Source of the DNA: DAIQON01 sp036787835
GTDB lineage: Bacteria; Patescibacteriota; Saccharimonadia; Saccharimonadales; UBA4665
Assembly: GCA_036787835.1 (NCBI GenBank)
Contig: DAIQON010000002.1
Location: forward strand, 98,062-162,061
Direction: 5' to 3'
DNA length: 64,000 nucleotides
Each line of letters begins with the position of its first letter. The first letter of the stretch is position 1. Below are positions 36,071 to 44,791 of the stretch, in pieces. Position numbers and translations under genes: made by a program. The notes below the pieces were generated by a model that was not told the DNA's origin, did no database searches, and saw only the letters and a program-made list of their open reading frames with translations.

Positions 36071-36991
36071 ATGCTAAAATTTAAAACTTTAGAATTTTCT
36101 GACATCAACACAATAACAAACTTTGTTAGAGATCTCGAGTTTTATTCGGATTTCAACTTTTTAAGCCTCTTTAGCTGGTCACTACATTCACAAACGAGTT
36201 TTGCGATTGATGAAGACTGTATTTACATATCGATGCCGGATTATATTACTCAGGGATTGACTTATTGCTTTTTTCCTAAATCAAACCATGTAAATGCATT
36301 GCTGAAGTTCTGTGATTGGTTAAAAAATGAATCTATACCTACAAAATTTGAGCTCATACCAGAAGAGGTTAAAGATAAGCTATTAGAAAGTCATATTCCA
36401 GATTATATAAAATTGACAATAGATGAAGATAGAGATTCGTTTGACTATGTTCTGGATCCTGGAAAAATATCAAAATCAATTGGGAGTGAATATAGTGATT
36501 TTCGATATAAAATCAAAAATTTTAATAAAATATACGGTGCTAGGATAAGACTACATAGTCTCGACCCTAACTCACAAAATGATATATTTTCCTGTATAGA
36601 TTTAGCCCGGAAGTGGGCAGATCGTGGTATTGAAAACATATACTATGAAGACGAAATAGATGCTTTTTCTCGTTTTTTATACGCTATTAAAAATACTCGG
36701 GATCTTGTAACTATAACTATCTATGACGGCGATAAACTAATCGCATTTGTTGCATGCGAGATTCTGAACAAAGAAAGAGCGATTGGTCACTTTTTAAAAT
36801 ACGACAGAGAATATAAAAATATCTATTATTTTATGGTTTACAAGATGTGTGAAGTATTACATGCGCAAGATATTAAGGAACTTAATATTGAACAGGATAT
36901 GGGTCTAATCGGTCTTAGGCAGGCAAAAGAACATTTAAGACCGGCTCGATTTCTTAAGAAGTACTCTCTTGTGGTTCTTGAGCAAAATTAG
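36071..36991 (+). CDS. DUF2156 / LPG-synthase C-terminal-domain protein
   Basis: A 306-residue soluble protein with two GNAT-like halves. It matches the cytosolic domain of lysylphosphatidylglycerol synthases: FYSDFNFLSLFSWSLHS at the start, DFRYKIKNFNKIYGARIR in the middle and GHFLKYDREYKNIYYFMVYKMCE, then LNIEQDMGLIGLRQAKEHLRP. It may transfer an aminoacyl or acyl group. The 3' end runs 38 bases into the end of the next, convergent gene. A flippase-only LPG-synthase-like protein is at 2129; they are not adjacent. Confidence 0.7.
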   Translation: MLKFKTLEFSDINTITNFVRDLEFYSDFNFLSLFSWSLHSQTSFAIDEDCIYISMPDYITQGLTYCFFPKSNHVNALLKFCDWLKNESIPTKFELIPEEVKDKLLESHIPDYIKLTIDEDRDSFDYVLDPGKISKSIGSEYSDFRYKIKNFNKIYGARIRLHSLDPNSQNDIFSCIDLARKWADRGIENIYYEDEIDAFSRFLYAIKNTRDLVTITIYDGDKLIAFVACEILNKERAIGHFLKYDREYKNIYYFMVYKMCEVLHAQDIKELNIEQDMGLIGLRQAKEHLRPARFLKKYSLVVLEQN

Positions 36992-38696
36992 CAACTTTAT
37001 AGAGATGCCTAACAACAGTAAAGTCGCTAATTGTGGCTAAATTTGATCGTAAAATCGATCTGGAAACTATTTTAGGTATATACTCCACCGATGCGTTACT
37101 ACATTCAAATGTAATCATAAACTTGTTGAACTGTGCAAGCCTTGCTGACAGCAAAGTCTTTATAATGTGAGGACCAATACTTAGGGCATATTCCTGACTG
37201 GCAACGATTGCCGGCTGGTAAATAATAGGCAAGCCCTCAGATTGGCTTTCAAAATATTCACTATTTAGCCACGGGCATAGTCCCAGATCACTGACATTGT
37301 TGCCAAATCCTTGCAGAACACCTTCAGCGTCAAAATAAGCGGCAACAAGATTATCTTCTGACTTTAATTCCGCAAGAAGCTGGTCCCTTGGAAGAGCGCC
37401 AATAATTGGGTGGTCGTCGACTAGTGTCTGGAATCTTACTGAATAAATATCCCAGATCCGATCAGAGTTTGCGTCAATCATATCTGGACTTAAAATAACT
37501 ACATTTGGATCAAGTTTCTGGTCCTCTTCTGTAATAGCCCCTTTGGCTTCGATCACCGCACGATAATGAAAAGTTGCTGCTGGTGTTTGTTGTGCTGTAA
37601 TTAAGTCATCTATAGCCAACTCCCCTATCGGCAGATCCACTGCTAGCTCTGAATTATCCGGATAATCTACTACAATTTGTATGTTTCCCTTTTCCCTTAA
37701 AATAGATTCTATTTTATCCTTCACAACATCTCTGTTGTCCGCTAACACACTTTGAGGTAACAAACAGTAGTACAGCGTAGATTGATCATAGCCTCTTTCA
37801 TTAAAAAATTTACCATTTAACCAACCAGCATATTCTATGGGTGCTATGAAAGGGACTTCGTGAACTTTGCGGCCGTTAGGCTCTTTTATCATAATCGATT
37901 CAGTTCTTGGGTCCTTTAATGCTTCTTGCATTTCCTCGTCAGAAAGCCCTTCTATTTGTGGCCCTACCGTATTATGCTTAACGATATTATCATAATCGTA
38001 AGCTCCTTCCGGAGAACGGTTAAGTTTTCTCTTTAATATACTGGCCCCCGCTACGGCTCCCCCAAATGCAGCTCCAGTTTTTAACCCGTTTATTAAGTTT
38101 GGGTGAAAAATACTTTCGCCACCAATCATACCCTCAATCCCAAGAACTGCTGAAACACCAAGGCTCATGACTAACGCATAAAGTCGATTTTGTTCTCTTG
38201 TCTTCTCGGGAGATCTTCTGTATCTTGCAATCATTGATACCGGGACACCAGCTGTGACAGCTAGGCCCGCTTGGAGTCCTAAGCTCAGGTCTTTATCTTC
38301 CGACCGTTTGTTTCTCCCAAGCCTTTTTTCAACTGTCCTTATAAATTTAAATCTATCTTTGATACTGTCCATGGTTTTGTCTATAAACGCTCCCCCTCGA
38401 GCATCTAGCAAGTCGGCCGTAACAATACCACCACTTGCCTCTAATGCAAACGTGGATAAAAATAACACTAGCCCAACTTCTTGTGGGTTATGTGTTGCTA
38501 ACGCCCAACCACCCACTAAGCCAATTCTTATAGCCTCATTCAATGGTGATACGGTTAAGCCAACATAAGATGCAGCAACTATTTCTCCAGACCTACTTCC
38601 AGCCCAGTTATGATTATCTTCAGATTCGCGTACAATGAGAGCTTCCTCTCCACCTAATGCTTGATCTGCCTGTATAATTGGCTCTTCAATACTCAT
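36954..38696 (-). CDS. Large hypothetical protein: membrane N-terminus plus soluble C-terminus, linked to arginine decarboxylase
   Basis: 580 residues. Residues about 40-245 contain several hydrophobic, Gly-rich stretches. The C-terminal half (about 280-570) is soluble, with a region near LRSQLLA-like helices followed by strands (NLVAAYFDAEGVLQGFGNNVSD) that resemble an acetyltransferase core; this is a weak suggestion. It begins 8 bases after the arginine decarboxylase gene and is surely cotranscribed with it. A role in modifying or moving agmatine or another amine is conceivable, but unproven. Confidence 0.45.
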   Translation of the reverse strand: MSIEEPIIQADQALGGEEALIVRESEDNHNWAGSRSGEIVAASYVGLTVSPLNEAIRIGLVGGWALATHNPQEVGLVLFLSTFALEASGGIVTADLLDARGGAFIDKTMDSIKDRFKFIRTVEKRLGRNKRSEDKDLSLGLQAGLAVTAGVPVSMIARYRRSPEKTREQNRLYALVMSLGVSAVLGIEGMIGGESIFHPNLINGLKTGAAFGGAVAGASILKRKLNRSPEGAYDYDNIVKHNTVGPQIEGLSDEEMQEALKDPRTESIMIKEPNGRKVHEVPFIAPIEYAGWLNGKFFNERGYDQSTLYYCLLPQSVLADNRDVVKDKIESILREKGNIQIVVDYPDNSELAVDLPIGELAIDDLITAQQTPAATFHYRAVIEAKGAITEEDQKLDPNVVILSPDMIDANSDRIWDIYSVRFQTLVDDHPIIGALPRDQLLAELKSEDNLVAAYFDAEGVLQGFGNNVSDLGLCPWLNSEYFESQSEGLPIIYQPAIVASQEYALSIGPHIIKTLLSARLAQFNKFMITFECSNASVEYIPKIVSRSILRSNLATISDFTVVRHLYKVANFAQEPQESTS

Positions 38697-38704
38697 TATT
38701 GAAC

Positions 38705-39187
38705 TCAGCTTTTCCAGTCACTTGATTTATACATAGCAACGACTAGTGCGCAGACGGGGTGATGAGTGCACACCCTACCGACTACATGCATGTTGATTTT
38801 TCCGAAATTGACATTTCTTGTTGCCATTAGAGCTTCTAGGCTCTGCTGAATATCACGCTTTACTGCTTCTTCACTATTGCCTTCGTGTTCGACAAAAAGA
38901 CCTTTGCCAGATTCTTTCTCTTGGACCCAGCCTATACCCGCCCATGCTTCTACGTTTGGCGTATCAACACGCATTTCGGCCATAACTACATATAGACGGT
39001 CGCCCCATTGGCCTGGTTTTTCCCCAACATGGCCATTTTTGTGGACAATGATCTTAGACTTTGGGGGTATGACAGAGCTTAAGCGAATCAGGTTATAGTT
39101 TGCTATACCTGTAGCATTAAGCGCTGCATCAAATGCAGATAATTTAGTTGGTCCTGTACCTATACCGGAAGCTACGTGTATATCCAT
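38705..39187 (-). CDS. Pyruvoyl-dependent arginine decarboxylase
   Basis: A 160-residue proenzyme of the PvlArgDC family, which makes agmatine from arginine. It has GIGTGPTKLSAFDAAL, ANYNLIRLSSVIPPKSKI, where the second serine of LSS would be cleaved to form the pyruvoyl group, then GQWGDRLYVVMAEMR and a C-terminal CTHHPVCALVVAMYKS. The length is typical. AAGGA precedes the ATG. A terminator-like hairpin lies in its leader, and the promoter has a textbook -35 and -10 (39292-39320). Confidence 0.88.
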   Translation of the reverse strand: MDIHVASGIGTGPTKLSAFDAALNATGIANYNLIRLSSVIPPKSKIIVHKNGHVGEKPGQWGDRLYVVMAEMRVDTPNVEAWAGIGWVQEKESGKGLFVEHEGNSEEAVKRDIQQSLEALMATRNVNFGKINMHVVGRVCTHHPVCALVVAMYKSSDWKS

Positions 39188-39218
39188 TTCATTCCTTTTT
39201 TAGTTTTTTATAAATTAA

Positions 39219-39260
39219 AAGCACCCGCAAGTAAGTGATTGACTTCCCATGCGAGTGCTT
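39219..39260 (-). promoter_or_regulatory. Terminator-like hairpin in the arginine decarboxylase leader
   Basis: AAGCACCCGCA (39219-39229) and TGCGAGTGCTT (39250-39260) pair over 10 of 11 positions. In the minus-strand RNA the stem is followed by TTTTAATTT. It lies between the predicted transcription start (near 39285) and the Shine-Dalgarno, so it may act as an attenuator. Ligand unknown. Confidence 0.5.
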
Positions 39261-39291
39261 CTATTCTGCTAATGTACTAACGAACAGAGCT

Positions 39292-39320
39292 AGTATACTT
39301 CATAAGCTTAAAAAAGTCAA
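39292..39320 (-). promoter_or_regulatory. Sigma70-type promoter of the arginine decarboxylase operon
   Basis: On the minus strand TTGACT (39315-39320) and TATACT (39292-39297) are separated by exactly 17 bases. The -35 touches the start codon of the divergent response regulator gene. AGTATACT is itself palindromic, so a -10 is also available rightward. Confidence 0.8.
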
Positions 39321-39724
39321 TGGTTAAAGCTAAATCTACAGATAAGAATGCAAAGAAGATCCTAATAGTTGAGGATGACCCTCCTATTCGGGAGTTGTAT
39401 GAATTTAAGCTAAAACTTGAAGGCTTCGATATTAGGTCTGCTGCGGATGGAGCTCTTGGGCTTGCTGCTGCAGAGGATTTTATGCCAGATCTTATTCTAC
39501 TTGATCTTAAAATGCCGATAATGACTGGCGAGGAGATGCTTAAGAAGCTTCGTTCAAAGTCTTGGGGAAGAAATATGAGGGTCATAGTTCTAACTAATAT
39601 TAGTAGAGACGAAGCACCACATCGTCTTAGGTTATTAAATGTAGATAGGTATATAGTTAAAGCACACTACACTCCACAACAAGTAGTTGATCTAGTAAGA
39701 AATATTCTGGGCATAAAAGCCTAA
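39320..39724 (+). CDS. Single-domain response regulator (CheY-like)
   Basis: A 134-residue receiver domain with no output domain. The acidic pair is in ILIVEDDPP, the phosphoacceptor is D62 in LILLDLKMP, and the switch region is VIVLTN; the conserved lysine is in YIVKAHY. It may serve the sensor kinases in the window and act through protein contacts. The second receiver gene follows 30 bases later. Confidence 0.9.
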   Translation: MVKAKSTDKNAKKILIVEDDPPIRELYEFKLKLEGFDIRSAADGALGLAAAEDFMPDLILLDLKMPIMTGEEMLKKLRSKSWGRNMRVIVLTNISRDEAPHRLRLLNVDRYIVKAHYTPQQVVDLVRNILGIKA

Positions 39725-39754
39725 ATCGTTTACACTAAAATTTAAAGGATAGAC

Positions 39755-40126
39755 ATGAGCAAGATAGCAATAATTGAAGATGACCAAGCTATAAGTCAGA
39801 TGTACCGGTTCAAGTTTGAAGCCGAGGGCTTTAAGGTTGAAACCGCTGAAAACGGCAAGATTGGCCTCGATCTAATTGATTCCTTTAAGCCGGATATTAT
39901 TCTACTTGACCTGATGATGCCTGAAATGACCGGTGATGAAATGCTTAAAAAACTACGTCAAACTCCTTTTGGCAAGAATCTAAAAGTAATTATTCTGACA
40001 AATATGGGTGAGCAAGAAATCCCTGACTCAGTTAAAGCTCTTGGTGTTAGCGATGTTATCCTTAAAGCCAATATGACCCCAAGACAAGTTGCAGATATAG
40101 TCAAAAAGCAGCTACAAAAAGCTTAG
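39755..40126 (+). CDS. Single-domain response regulator (CheY-like)
   Basis: A 123-residue receiver domain, closely related to the preceding one. The acidic pair is in AIIEDDQ, the phosphoacceptor is D52 in IILLDLMMPEMTGDEML, then IILTN and VILKANMTP. The pair looks like a tandem duplication. AAAGGA lies before the ATG, consistent with reading from a shared message. No output domain. Confidence 0.9.
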   Translation: MSKIAIIEDDQAISQMYRFKFEAEGFKVETAENGKIGLDLIDSFKPDIILLDLMMPEMTGDEMLKKLRQTPFGKNLKVIILTNMGEQEIPDSVKALGVSDVILKANMTPRQVADIVKKQLQKA

Positions 40127-40183
40127 TTTAAAATCATCCTTATGGCTTAGTTATTAATGAGCTGTCATAATGGTTAATAACAT

Positions 40184-41491
40184 ATGAAGATAGCAATACT
40201 TGGATTTGGCTTACAGGGTAAATCTTCTCTTAAATATTACCGGGGACCAGATAACGAAATCACAATCTGTGATCAAAATCAACCAACTGATGTGCCTGAT
40301 GAAGTTGAAGTAGTCGTTGGAGATAATTATCTAAGCAATTTGGATTATTATGACCTAATAATCCGCAGTCCTGCTATACACCCAAAAGATATTGTCGCTG
40401 CAAATGGCTATGGCATTTTAAAGAAAGTTAGCTCAAATACAAATGAGTTCTTGAGAACTTGTCCTAGCAAAAACGTTATTGGCGTTACCGGAACAAAGGG
40501 TAAGGGTACGACCTCAACATTAATTACCAAGATGCTCGAAGCAAACGGCAAAAGAGTACATTTGGGTGGAAATATAGGCGTACCACCTCTAGATTTATTA
40601 GATTCAGATATAACTGAGCAGGACTGGGTTGTGCTCGAGCTAGCAAACTTCCAACTAATTGACCTTAAGTATTCGCCCCATATTAGTCTTTGCTTAATGG
40701 TGGAACCAGAACACCTAGATTGGCATATAGATGTAGATGAATATTATGAAGCCAAAACGTTACTATTTAGAACTCAAAGTCCTAAGGATATTGCTGTTTA
40801 CTTCGCAGATAACGAAAACTCTGTCCGAATTGCCTTCACTGGTGCAGCCAAAAAAATACCTTATTTCAAAGCCCCAGGAGCAATGGTAGCCGGTAACCAT
40901 ATAGTAATCGACGGTGAGCCAGTTATTAGACTTAGTGAACTGAAAATGATTGGTAGGCATAACTATCAGAACGCCTGTGCTGCAGTAACAGCTGTCTGGC
41001 AAATATGTCCAGATGTAGGCCCTATTGCTCAAGTACTTAGAGACTTTAGCGGTCTACCGTTTAGATTGGAGTTCAGACAACAGGTTGATGACATTTCATT
41101 CTTCAATGACTCATACGCCTCGGCACCAGCAGCCACAATCGCTGCTATTAGCGCTATTAAATCGCCAAAGGTACTTATTATTGGCGGCAAGGATCGTGGC
41201 CTAGATTTGAATGACTTAGTTGAAGCAATAATTGAGAACCAGGAAACTATAAAAGACATAGTTTTAATTGGCGAGTCCGCAAATAGAGTTAGCGAAGAAT
41301 TGACTAACGCCTCTTATGATAATTTTACTGTAAATGAATCGACAGATATCAAGGATATAGTCATCCAGGCTAAGTCTATGGCGACAGCTGGCGACAGCGT
41401 TGTTCTGTCGCCTGGTTTCCCTAGTTTTGATATGTTTAAGAACTTTGAAGACCGCGGTCTCAAATTTAATGACGCGGTTAGCAGTCTATGA
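40184..41491 (+). CDS. murD: Mur ligase, MurD type (probably MurD2, L-Glu adding)
   Basis: A 435-residue Mur ligase. The ATP-binding loop is VIGVTGTKGKGTTST (residues 98-112), followed by the metal region and EPEHLDWHIDVDEYYEAKT with the carbamylated-lysine area, and FNDSYASAPAATIAAI then IGGKDRGLDL in the C-terminal domain. Classic MurD adds D-Glu to UDP-MurNAc-L-Ala. Because murL follows with a 4-base overlap, this is probably the MurD2 variant that adds L-Glu, which MurL then epimerises, as described in Xanthomonas. Confidence 0.88.
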   Translation: MKIAILGFGLQGKSSLKYYRGPDNEITICDQNQPTDVPDEVEVVVGDNYLSNLDYYDLIIRSPAIHPKDIVAANGYGILKKVSSNTNEFLRTCPSKNVIGVTGTKGKGTTSTLITKMLEANGKRVHLGGNIGVPPLDLLDSDITEQDWVVLELANFQLIDLKYSPHISLCLMVEPEHLDWHIDVDEYYEAKTLLFRTQSPKDIAVYFADNENSVRIAFTGAAKKIPYFKAPGAMVAGNHIVIDGEPVIRLSELKMIGRHNYQNACAAVTAVWQICPDVGPIAQVLRDFSGLPFRLEFRQQVDDISFFNDSYASAPAATIAAISAIKSPKVLIIGGKDRGLDLNDLVEAIIENQETIKDIVLIGESANRVSEELTNASYDNFTVNESTDIKDIVIQAKSMATAGDSVVLSPGFPSFDMFKNFEDRGLKFNDAVSSL

Positions 41492-42783
41492 ATGGGGTAA
41501 CGAATTTTATCTTTGACGACTATTCTTTTGACGTTCAGTCTAAAACTCTTAGTCTTAGCTATAAATTAGACGATAAACACAGCTTTACAGAGAAGTACTT
41601 CTTTGACTTTGATTTTGTTGAATACGATGAAGCGGCTCTAAATAGTGCTATTGAAAGCCTGTTCTTCATAGCCGGTGTATCATATTACAAAGCCTTTGTT
41701 CCAAAAAACATTATTGTTAGTAAAGGCACTATTACGCAGCCTCAGGCAGATTTTTACTCTAAAACTTACCAAAAAGGCTTAGGCGAGTTTTGGTATGTTA
41801 ACCAACTTGACCCTAACACTTTAGTGTCTTTTCCATCAAACTCGGATGACCTAAGCGCGAACATTAGCAGTAAGGGTGAGGGATTACTTATTGGACTCGG
41901 TGGTGGCAAAGACTCGCTGGTTGTTATTGAAGCTCTAAGAAATAACGGTCAAAAGCTGACGACTTGGAGCTTAAATCATAAGACTCAATTAGAGCCGCTT
42001 GTAAATAAGGTCGGCCTTAACCATTTATACGTCGAACGATCTATCGACCCAAAGTTAATTGAGCTTAATGCAAACGGAGCACTAAATGGTCATATACCAA
42101 TATCGGCAATCTTTGCAGCTTGCGGAGTTGTGGTGGCAATACTCAGCGGCAATAGGGATGTAATTGTTGGCAACGAAAGCTCAGCAAACGAAGATTCACT
42201 GGTTTATCAAGGAGTTAGCGTAAACCATCAATATTCTAAGAGTCAGGAATTTGAAACTGACTTCCAGAAGCACTTATCTGAACTTTTGAGTGATACAATG
42301 CGTTATTACTCATTCCTTAGACCACTTAGTGAGCTCAGAATTGCCGAGATTTTTGCATTAATTGGTTTCGATAAATACTACGGTCTATTTAGTTCATGTA
42401 ACCGAGCTTACACAATGGCTTCGGATAGCCTATTTTGGTGTGGCGAATGTGCCAAATGCTGCTTTATATTCTTGGCTTTAACACCTTTCGTTGATAGGCA
42501 GCGACTAGAAGCACTGTGGGGAGGCAAAAACTTACTACTTGAACCTAGTTTAGAGATCACCTACAAGAATCTTCTGGGGATTTCTGGAGATAAGCCTCTA
42601 GACTGTGTCGGTGAAATTAAGGAATCTAGATCAGCCATGCGGCTTGCTGAAGAGATATATCCTGAACTAAAAACTAAATACGTTTTCGATATACCTGATG
42701 GATACGACTACAGACAGTTGTCATCACATCAAATGCCAGCTGATATTGCCTTATTATTTACTAGTTTTATTGGTCAGTTTTAA
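41488..42783 (+). CDS. murL: UDP-MurNAc-L-Ala-L-Glu epimerase, MurL
   Basis: A 431-residue protein of the MurL family. Its hallmark is a PP-loop-like IGLGGGKDSLVVIE at 135-148, followed by ISAIFAACGVV, VGNESSANEDS and a cysteine cluster WCGECAKC near residue 327. MurL inverts the terminal L-Glu of UDP-MurNAc-L-Ala-L-Glu in an ATP-dependent reaction, replacing glutamate racemase plus standard MurD. The overlap with the murD-type gene supports the call. The 3' end overlaps folD by 17 bases. Confidence 0.87.
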   Translation: MNGVTNFIFDDYSFDVQSKTLSLSYKLDDKHSFTEKYFFDFDFVEYDEAALNSAIESLFFIAGVSYYKAFVPKNIIVSKGTITQPQADFYSKTYQKGLGEFWYVNQLDPNTLVSFPSNSDDLSANISSKGEGLLIGLGGGKDSLVVIEALRNNGQKLTTWSLNHKTQLEPLVNKVGLNHLYVERSIDPKLIELNANGALNGHIPISAIFAACGVVVAILSGNRDVIVGNESSANEDSLVYQGVSVNHQYSKSQEFETDFQKHLSELLSDTMRYYSFLRPLSELRIAEIFALIGFDKYYGLFSSCNRAYTMASDSLFWCGECAKCCFIFLALTPFVDRQRLEALWGGKNLLLEPSLEITYKNLLGISGDKPLDCVGEIKESRSAMRLAEEIYPELKTKYVFDIPDGYDYRQLSSHQMPADIALLFTSFIGQF

Positions 42784-43582
42784 CACTTCGTCTAGCGGAA
42801 ACTATGACGTTTTCAAATAGCGCGCAGACTGTTAGCGGACCTACCCCGCCCTTCTTTGGCGTCAGGGTTATATCGTCACGTTCATAAACTGAGTCTTCAA
42901 CGTCACCGACGGTTTTACCGTCCTCGCTAGCTACTCCAGCATCGACAATAATGGCACTATTTTTTATCATATCGCTGGATAATATTGCTGGGCTTCCGGT
43001 CGCTGTTATGATAACGTCTGAGTCTAAACATATTTCTTTTAGATCCTCTGTTGATCTATCTGCCACGGACACATTAACGCCACTGTTTTTAAGCATCTTC
43101 TGAAGTGGGATTCCAACAAGCTTACCTTTTCCAATTAGAAGTACTTTTTTGTCTAAAAGATTAATATTATATCCGGCAAGTAACCAAAGAATTGCCATAG
43201 GTGTAGCTGGATCAAAATTAGCTTTAGGACCAAGCCCATCTACGTCTTTATCTGGAGATACTAAACCCACTAACCTGTCTGTTTCTTCGGGGTCTTGCAG
43301 TGGTAGTTGGATTATAATTCCGTGCACACTAGGATCAGCGTTAAGTTCAGATAATTTTGTTGGCACTTCTTTTTGATCGAACCTATGAACTTCAACCTCA
43401 ATACCTAGATCGTTCCCATATCGCTGTTTAAGCTTCATGTATACGTCAATAACTGGATTATCTATAGTAACCACGATAGATAGCTTTGGATGAATATTAT
43501 TGGCCTGAACTAAGCTCCTGACTTCGTGGGCTTGTCTCTCCTTGATGAAGTGTGCTAATTCTCTTCCGCTTAGTATTTTCAT
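42767..43582 (-). CDS. folD: Methylenetetrahydrofolate dehydrogenase/cyclohydrolase
   Basis: A 271-residue FolD. VYMKLKQRYGNDLGIEV has the active-site Tyr and Lys, GIIIQLPLQDP and DKDVDGLGPKANF the folate site, VLLIGKGKLVGIPLQKML the NADP site (GKGK instead of the usual GRS), and KKGGVGPLTVCALFENVI closes the domain. The enzyme converts methylene-THF to formyl-THF. The length is slightly below usual. Confidence 0.92.
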   Translation of the reverse strand: MKILSGRELAHFIKERQAHEVRSLVQANNIHPKLSIVVTIDNPVIDVYMKLKQRYGNDLGIEVEVHRFDQKEVPTKLSELNADPSVHGIIIQLPLQDPEETDRLVGLVSPDKDVDGLGPKANFDPATPMAILWLLAGYNINLLDKKVLLIGKGKLVGIPLQKMLKNSGVNVSVADRSTEDLKEICLDSDVIITATGSPAILSSDMIKNSAIIVDAGVASEDGKTVGDVEDSVYERDDITLTPKKGGVGPLTVCALFENVIVSARRSVKTDQ

Positions 43583-43697
43583 GGTAGTAATTGTAACAGA
43601 GATACAAAAGAATTATTGATTTGATTTATATTCAAGATCTAACTACATTTAAATTATTGTAAAAACAGAGGTAATTTGTTAAAGTATTCCGGAGTAC

Positions 43698-43774
43698 GGG
43701 CCATTAGCTCAGCTGGTTAGAGCACCTGCCTCTTAAGCAGGGTGTCCTGGGTTCAAGTCCCAGATGGCCCTCCA
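43698..43774 (+). tRNA. tRNA-Lys (CTT); anchor of the cassette array
   Basis: A full cloverleaf. Acceptor GGGCCAT pairs with ATGGCCC, discriminator T, encoded CCA at 43772-43774. The anticodon stem CCTGC/GCAGG encloses CTCTTAA, anticodon CTT. The T arm is CTGGGTTCAAGTCCCAG. Its 3' end, ATGGCCCTCCA, recurs in more than 20 repeats over the next 20 kb, so this gene looks like the original integration site. Confidence 0.97.
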
Positions 43775-43779
43775 CATGC

Positions 43780-43817
43780 ACCTCTGTTATTTTTGGCCTC
43801 ACAGGGGTTATTTTTTA
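43780..43817 (+). terminator. Terminator after tRNA-Lys / leader of first cassette
   Basis: ACCTCTGT (43780-43787) pairs with ACAGGGGT (43801-43808), followed by TATTTTTTA. Five bases on lies TATAGT (43823-43828) and then, 6 bases later, the ATG of the first cassette. A close relative of this hairpin recurs at 57758 behind another attachment-like site. Confidence 0.75.
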
Positions 43818-43834
43818 TCTGATATAGTAAAGCC

Positions 43835-44377
43835 ATGAAACCACGTTTTGTTTTCGTCCATGGCAATAGTACGAGTCACTGGTCAAATGATTGGGCTATA
43901 AAGTTAAAAGCTGAACTTGAGAAATTGGGCTTTGAGACATTTTTTGAAACCATGCCCGATTCAGTCATAGCTCGCTCTGAATATTGGCTTCCCTTCCTAA
44001 AAGATCATGTTCATGTTGGAGAAAATGATGTAATCATTGGTTGGTCAACTGGAGCAACTGCCGCTATGAGATATGCAGAGGAAAATAAAATACTTGGGTC
44101 TATACTCATATCTCCGAGTTATAGAGACTTGGATGATGAACTAGAAAAACTGAGCGGTTATTTTGATAGATCATGGCAGTGGGAAAGAATTAAACACAAT
44201 CAAGAGAATATTGCTTTGATTTGGGGTGATGATGATCCATATATTCCACAAGCCGAGTTTGAGTTTATTGCCAATAAGCTAAGCCCTACTCAAATTAAGA
44301 TTCATAAAGGAAAACATTTTATTGAACGACAGGATTTTCCTGAACTACTGCAATATATAAAAAGGAGCTATGCTTAA
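43835..44377 (+). CDS. RBBP9/YdeN-type serine hydrolase
   Basis: A 180-residue alpha/beta hydrolase. RFVFVHGNSTSHW is the oxyanion region, IIGWSTGATAAMRY the nucleophile elbow with Ser, LIWGDDDPYIP the acid and IHKGKHFIERQDFPEL the catalytic His. This matches small RBBP9/YdeN esterases. TATAGT lies 6 bases upstream of the ATG, no Shine-Dalgarno. It is the first unit after tRNA-Lys and ends at site 1. Confidence 0.85.
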   Translation: MKPRFVFVHGNSTSHWSNDWAIKLKAELEKLGFETFFETMPDSVIARSEYWLPFLKDHVHVGENDVIIGWSTGATAAMRYAEENKILGSILISPSYRDLDDELEKLSGYFDRSWQWERIKHNQENIALIWGDDDPYIPQAEFEFIANKLSPTQIKIHKGKHFIERQDFPELLQYIKRSYA

Positions 44378-44382
44378 TCCCA

Positions 44383-44425
44383 GTAGATATAACCATCACT
44401 GTGGCCCTCCAAAATGGTTATGCTT
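44383..44425 (+). repeat. tRNA-Lys-type site 1 (best inverted arms)
   Basis: ATAACCAT (44389-44396) and ATGGTTAT (44414-44421) are perfect inverted copies on either side of GTGGCCCTCCA (44401-44411). The core equals the tRNA-Lys 3' end except for one base. It shows the site design most clearly. Confidence 0.85.
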
Positions 44426-44461
44426 GTATCTGTTAATTATTGGGTCTAATCTATTTATATA

Positions 44462-44791
44462 ATGGCAAATGAAAGAGCACCAGTTCCAGTTGACTTAGCT
44501 CAATGGCCAGAGGTTAGAGGCTTCAGGCGAATTTACGTTAAAGACCCAGAAAGACAAGCACGTTTTGTTATGGCACTAATAGGGTTTAAACAAGAACTAA
44601 AATATAAAGCTCATGATGAAGATACTGTTAAAGCTGTAGATATGGTGCTTAGGGCATTCCATGAGCATTATCCTGAATTTATGGAAGATGGAATGGAAAC
44701 AGATAGTGATGTTGGTACTGGTATCTATCATATGGATGATAGATTAGGTAATTATATGTCTGGTGTTTTGGAAGAACCTGGTGGAGATTAG
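44462..44791 (+). CDS. Cassette hypothetical protein
   Basis: A 109-residue soluble protein (MANERAPVPVDLAQWPEVRGFRR...), helical in the middle with ARFVMALIGFKQELKYKAHDEDTVKAVDMVLRA. No family recognised. A TAATCT/TATATA-type box lies just upstream and there is no Shine-Dalgarno. It is bracketed by sites 1 and 2. Confidence 0.6.
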   Translation: MANERAPVPVDLAQWPEVRGFRRIYVKDPERQARFVMALIGFKQELKYKAHDEDTVKAVDMVLRAFHEHYPEFMEDGMETDSDVGTGIYHMDDRLGNYMSGVLEEPGGD

